From: Entamoeba invadens IP1
Lineage: Eukaryota; Evosea; Mastigamoebida; Endamoebidae
Direction of reading: 5' to 3'
DNA: 10,470 nt
Assembly: GCF_000330505.1 (NCBI RefSeq)
Contig: NW_004191702.1
Span: 84,966 to 95,435 of the forward strand
Shown: in pieces, positions 6,920 through 10,470 of the stretch
Layout of the letters: the number at the start of each line of letters is the position of its first letter
Numbering within the stretch: the first letter of the stretch is position 1
The notes under the pieces: model-generated
Databases searched by the model: none
What the model was told of the DNA's origin: nothing
Seen by the model: only the letters and a program-made list of their open reading frames with translations
Made by a program: the position numbers and the translations under genes

Positions 6920-7743
6920 TGTTAACATCGACTATTTTTTATCCAATTTCATTTATTGGACATTTTGATAATGTTAATGTCACGTTCTTTATACCTTTTA
7001 TACTGCTTTGCACTTGCATTTTGTTTGTGTTATTTTCATTTGATTTTATTCAAATACAATACGTTATACTTCCACAAGTTTTGTATCATTTTCTCGCATC
7101 TTTGTCATGTGGATTTTATGTTAATATCAACGAAATATTGATGAGAAAATATCATTCAACACCATTTATAAGTCATATAATAATGGAAGATACAAAGAAC
7201 CCATTTTGTGGGTTTGGGTTGTTCTCAATAATTAAGAACGTTTTCAAGGATGTGCCACTTTTCGTTTTCTTATTGTGTTTTTTTGTCAAGTTAGCTTTTC
7301 CCAACAGTTTGAGTGACACAAGTGGAATTGTTTTGATCTCTTTGTATTTTTGTTATTGGTATATTTTTCATCTGATTTACTTTCCATTACTCTCGTTTTT
7401 TTATTGGAATGAAAACAAATCTTTTTGTTTTGGTCATGTGACTGTTTCGGATCAAGAAAAAGAAGAGTGTTGTGGTGGGTGTTCTTGTTTGTTTGGTGTA
7501 TTTCCAGCAGTATCTTTTGCGACTTCTTTTGTGTTCATTTACAAAATCATTTTTTATTCGAGTGGAATGAGTTATTTGATTGCATTTGTGCCTATCATTG
7601 TGTTAATAGGGTGTATTTTTCTGTGTGGGAATTTCAGTTGTTGTTGGATGACACATGAAAAAATGTGTCCACTGCTCTGTCCAGATTGGTGTGGTTGTTT
7701 AAAAACGTTGTTTTGTTGTATGTGTTGCAAATATCCAAATTAA
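6916..7743 (+). CDS. F-box-like, multi-span membrane protein, C-terminal part in the -1 frame
   Basis: About 275 residues, almost all hydrophobic. It completes the third membrane span and adds about six more (counting from 6919: residues 21-40, 44-65, 112-128, 136-163, 191-213, 217-236), for about nine in the joined protein. A Cys cluster ECCGGCSC sits in a loop near 183-190. The tail is very Cys-rich (CCWMTHEKMC...CCMCCKYPN), suggesting palmitoylation or metal binding on one face (inference). No ATG occurs in this frame before 7141, well into the domain, so it cannot be a separate full-length gene and must be read through from the upstream part, or the gene is broken. The frame is cleanly open to TAA at 7741. 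No transporter or enzyme signature is recognised. Confidence 0.75.
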   Translation, partial: LVLTSTIFYPISFIGHFDNVNVTFFIPFILLCTCILFVLFSFDFIQIQYVILPQVLYHFLASLSCGFYVNINEILMRKYHSTPFISHIIMEDTKNPFCGFGLFSIIKNVFKDVPLFVFLLCFFVKLAFPNSLSDTSGIVLISLYFCYWYIFHLIYFPLLSFFYWNENKSFCFGHVTVSDQEKEECCGGCSCLFGVFPAVSFATSFVFIYKIIFYSSGMSYLIAFVPIIVLIGCIFLCGNFSCCWMTHEKMCPLLCPDWCGCLKTLFCCMCCKYPN

Positions 7744-7987
7744 AATACACTACATAATGGCGTATATTATACTATAATGTAAATCACAAACAATAATGGA
7801 TATGGATTGTGATTTGGCATATATTTTTATGAACAGATACTTTTTAATTAAATATTCAGTAAATTAGTCTCATTTTTTTGCATTGACAAACAAATTAAAT
7901 ATTGTGCTTCAAAACCGAGCAGTCTTCCACAAAAACTTATTATGGATGAAAAAAAGAAACAGGGATTAATTAATGTAAAAAATAATA
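7744..7987. other. 3' flank of the membrane-protein gene up to the transposon-like element
   Basis: This short AT-rich stretch holds the 9-bp hairpin and a TTTTAATTAA-type AT box near 7843-7852 that could serve in 3'-end formation. No coding frame is seen. Confidence 0.5.
7781..7815 (+). repeat. Inverted repeat AAATCACAA/TTGTGATTT downstream of the membrane-protein gene
   Basis: A perfect 9-bp stem (7781-7789 with 7807-7815) around a 17-nt loop, 38 nt after the stop codon. It could form a 3' UTR hairpin. No role can be assigned from sequence alone. Confidence 0.4.
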
Positions 7988-8073
7988 AGGTTGACGTAAA
8001 ATTATTTTACCATGAAATTTTTCATTTTGGTATAAAAGTATAAATTTTACCTTGGTGGATCTTTTAGATCCAG
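7988..8073 (+). repeat. Left terminal inverted repeat of the element
   Basis: Contains, in order, AGGTTGACG, the near-palindrome GTAAAATTATTTTAC (7996-8010), the GGTATAAA...TTTTACCTT block (8029-8053), and the ACCTTGGTG block. It ends in a 7-bp hairpin TGGATCT-TTT-AGATCCA (8056-8072). Each of the first four blocks has a counterpart in reverse order and orientation in the right arm. Confidence 0.62.
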
Positions 8074-8392
8074 CCGTTTTTTGCACCTTTTTTCAAGTAA
8101 TACATTTTTGGTTTTTTATTTAGTCTATAAACTAATAATGAAATCAAAAATTTATTTTGTCATTTAATGTATTTTGTAAAGCAAAAACGATTGTTATGTA
8201 TAATTATTAAATTTTGTAACAAACAACAACAAATATAAAAATTCATGTTAAATTTATATAATCATTAGACAAACAAAGAATCAATTTAAAGCCAATTTAC
8301 ACAATCTTTAAATTTGTATGTATCATATAATCATATTATATAACCAGTATTTTAAAAAACTTGAAGTTTTTGTTTTTAAATTATCTTGTATG

Positions 8393-8440
8393 TATTAACG
8401 TCGTTGCCTATCAACGATGTTAATAGACATCGTTTTTTTT
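8393..8440 (+). repeat. Strong hairpin with a competing hairpin and T-run inside the element
   Basis: TATTAACGTCGTTG (8393-8406) pairs with CAACGATGTTAATA (8412-8425) over 14 pairs, one a G-T wobble, around a 5-nt loop. Its right arm can instead pair with the next segment: AACGATGT (8413-8420) with ACATCGTT (8427-8434), immediately followed by T's (8433-8440 all T). This is the strongest local foldback I see in the window. It may be a nested insertion scar, a structured transcript ending at a Pol III-type T-run, or a relic. No A or B box of a Pol III gene is recognised. Confidence 0.55.
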
Positions 8441-8940
8441 GTTGAATTTGCAATTAATAGTTAATTAAGAGTTGGAAATATTATCATTTCTTTCTGATAT
8501 TGATAGAATTAATTTTTTAATACAGTTATCGTGTTGAAATATTTTTTGATGTGTAATCAATCAAATCAATTACTTATTTGTTGTTTCGAATAAGACATGG
8601 TTTAATAAAACAATATCAGAGCACATAATATCATATAATACATCATTTATAATTATTACAACATTATGTTTTCAATAACAATTAACAAGTTTTTAAATTA
8701 TTTATAAAAAATGCTTGTGATATAATCTGAACAAATTACAAATGAATTTGACAACATATCATCAATATATTGTTTGTTTTTATAAACAACCACCAAACGT
8801 TGTGGACGATGTAAATTACTCAATAAAATTACTTTTTGTTTGTTTTATATAAATGTCCATTTGATAAAATGTTTGTGAATAATGATGATTTTTTAAAAGG
8901 TAATTAATTTGAAAATGCCGATTTTTTTTCTTTGCTTTCC

Positions 8941-9089
8941 AAAAGACACCAAGGTCTTTAAGTTTTATAAATAAACATTTTTACGAACTTTTTATTTTTA
9001 TTTTTTAGTATTTTTTGGTAAAAAGGTAAAATTTTATCCTTTATACCGGAATAGGTAAAATAAATTTTACTTTTTTTTTCCGTCAACCT
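8941..9089 (-). repeat. Right terminal inverted repeat of the element
   Basis: Read on the minus strand, it starts AGGTTGACGG and has an A9 run that is missing on the left. It then shows GTAAAATTTATTTTACC, the GGTATAAA...TTTTACCTT block and, after an extra A/T-rich stretch (about 8956-9022), ACCTTGGTGTCTTTT (8941-8955). The colinear order of four blocks is stronger evidence than any one of them. Confidence 0.6.
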
Positions 9090-9928
9090 AAAAAAATAAA
9101 CTATTTGTTTTTTTTATTTTTTATTTATTTTTTTTACAAAAAACAATTTCTATAAAAGACTCAAAAATTATTTAAAATAACCTATCAAGCAAATAATTAT
9201 TGTTACCAATTACTTTATCTGTACATACTTAAAAGTTACTCCGTTTTAGGCTGTTTTCCAAATAAATATAAAAATAAACAATATAATATTATACATAAAC
9301 TATAATCATTAAATTATTGAAAATTATTATCGAACAAATGCTTTCATTTATCTTTATAAAATAATGTTGTTATGTTATCTAAATACACATTTTTACTGTT
9401 GCACGTTGTAATATGTACAATAACAAAACTTGGTTAATTTAAAAATAATTGACAATAATATCTTATTGACATGCAATTATCAACAAAGGGTTATTGAATG
9501 AAAATTGAGGATATCGATGTAGTTAAACAATTAAATGAATAACATTTTTTTATTTTTTTAGTTATTTCAACAAAAAGTCACATCAATAACACATAAATTG
9601 CAATCAATATTTGAAATAAGAATGTCATTAACAATAATTAAGTGAGGGATATAATGTTTTGGATAAAATGTTCAGTTTAAAATATTTTTTTTCAATGAAA
9701 CATGCATATAATTTACATTAAAAATCAAACGTGTTTATAATTGTTATTCAGATATAACTTGTCAAAAGAAAAATATTGTCAATTTTAAACAAATTATTTT
9801 ATATTAATAAACATTAGATGTAAACAAAAAGTAAACAATGCCAATATTATGATAAACGTGAAATTAAAAACACGTCAAATATACAGCGAATAATATTTAT
9901 ATTTGTTTTATATAAATAATTTATTTGT

Positions 9929-10028
9929 TTATTTTTCGGTGATATAAATAAATTTTTATTAATTTTTTTTAACCAATCAAGTTTACAGTAAATAATTGTT
10001 ATAACAGTAAAATATCACCGTCAAATAA
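9929..10028. repeat. Short foldback: 17-bp inverted repeat about 100 bp across
   Basis: TTATTTTTCGGTGATAT (9929-9945) matches the complement of 10012-10028, TTATTTGACGGTGATAT, at 15 of 17 positions. The shared CGGTGATAT core includes G/C bases, so chance is less likely than for pure A/T repeats. It could be a tiny MITE or a regulatory palindrome. Confidence 0.4.
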
Positions 10029-10352
10029 CTTTTAATTATTATTAAAATACCATTTTTAAATATTTTTATATCAATAATGTATTATTGAATTTTTTGACAT
10101 AAAAATTGATTTTGTTATTTTTATTTTAATTTAAAATAATTTACAAAAAATGAAACAAAACAATTATGTTTTATCAGCATCCTTATTTTTGATTTGTGTG
10201 TGAAACACAGAGACAACCATTACCCAATTTTTATAATTTATTTTGCTTTTTATGGTTTATAAATTCAAGCACCAAAGGGTTGTGTGTTTTTTTAAAACAA
10301 TTTTGAAATGAATAACATTTTAAAAACAAAATGTTTTCAATAGAAATTTAGT

Positions 10353-10403
10353 CTTGCACGCCCTTTCCCTGAAAAAAAGAAGTAAAATTTTAACTTGCAC
10401 ACC
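10353..10403 (+). repeat. Direct repeat CTTGCACRCC
   Basis: CTTGCACGCC (10353-10362) and CTTGCACACC (10394-10403) agree at 9 of 10 positions and are 41 bp apart. They sit in a patch with more G/C than the surroundings, which might be the edge of another repeat family or a promoter-proximal element of a gene beyond the window. Confidence 0.35.
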
Positions 10404-10470
10404 TTGGGGAAGTCACTTTAATCATAATTTTGTTGATTTTTAAAACAATAAAAATTATGAAGATAAAAAC

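Larger units (their letters stand above)
7988..9089. mobile_element. Putative non-autonomous DNA transposon (MITE-like or foldback), about 1.1 kb, with imperfect terminal inverted repeats
   Basis: The ends are AGGTTGACG (7988-7996) and its exact complement CGTCAACCT (9081-9089). Going inward, the same order of blocks repeats on the opposite strand. GTAAAATTATTTTACC (7996-8011) pairs with 9054-9070 with one base difference. 8029-8053 matches 9023-9047 at 21 of 25 positions. ACCTTGGTG-(GA)-TCTTTT (8049-8065) matches 8941-8955 with a 2-base gap. The right arm carries about 67 extra bases between the last two blocks and a T9 run near its end. No open frame of note lies inside, so it would depend on a transposase elsewhere. 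The flanks AAAATAATA (7979-7987) and AAAAAAATA (9090-9098) agree at 8 of 9 positions, as in a degraded 9-bp target duplication of Mutator type, but A-rich flanks make this weak. DNA transposons, including Mutator-like ones, are known to be abundant in some Entamoeba species. Confidence 0.62.
9090..10470. other. AT-rich gene-free stretch at the right end of the window
   Basis: No coding frame, tRNA or known RNA gene is seen. Noted inside: a 100-bp foldback at 9929-10028, ACAGTAAA direct repeats near 9985 and 10004, and a less AT-rich patch at 10350-10425 with a CTTGCACRCC direct repeat. The next gene presumably starts beyond the window. Confidence 0.6.

Noticed and set aside
7744..10470. tRNA arrays with short tandem repeats, typical of Entamoeba
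   Set aside because: No T-loop GTTCRANTC, no cloverleaf and no tandem short-repeat block was found on either strand by eye.

Overview
The window looks like nuclear DNA of an Entamoeba species. The clues are: very AT-rich spacers; intron-free genes with short spacing; a Cys-rich receptor-like transmembrane kinase (TMK) of the type greatly expanded in Entamoeba; a Stealth-family phosphotransferase; and sequences matching the Entamoeba core-promoter boxes (GTATTTAAA, GAAC, Inr-like ATTCA) just upstream of a start codon. The long spacers and a probable DNA-transposon relic fit a reptile-type or free-living-type species such as E. invadens or E. moshkovskii better than compact E. histolytica, but species is an inference. 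The standard genetic code fits.

Layout, all genes on the + strand. (1) 3-3181: a TMK whose 5' end lies before the window. It has a CxxC-rich ectodomain, one membrane span, a cytosolic beta-rich linker and a TKL-like Ser/Thr kinase domain. A one-base frame break falls inside the glycine-rich loop, yet all catalytic motifs downstream are intact. (2) 3182-4428: AT-rich spacer ending in a recognisable Entamoeba core promoter. (3) 4429-5919: an intact type II membrane protein of the Stealth family, predicted to transfer hexose-1-phosphate in the secretory pathway. (4) 5920-6418: spacer with a 3' hairpin and a second TATA-like box. (5) 6419-7743: an F-box-like N-terminus joined to about nine membrane spans. 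It is split by a one-base frame break at CCCTTTT-TAG, which matches the X_XXY_YYZ pattern for -1 ribosomal frameshifting. (6) 7744-10470: 2.7 kb with no credible gene. It contains a roughly 1.1 kb element (7988-9089) bounded by imperfect terminal inverted repeats, which looks like a non-autonomous DNA transposon or MITE and carries a strong internal hairpin, plus smaller repeats further right.

The three genes are not an operon; each appears to have its own spacer and signals. All three products are membrane proteins (surface receptor kinase, Golgi-type glycan-phosphate enzyme, polytopic protein), but no shared pathway is shown. Two of the three genes carry a frame break of the same kind (one base apparently missing). 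The main question for this window is whether these are assembly errors, fresh pseudogene lesions or, for the second one, recoding.
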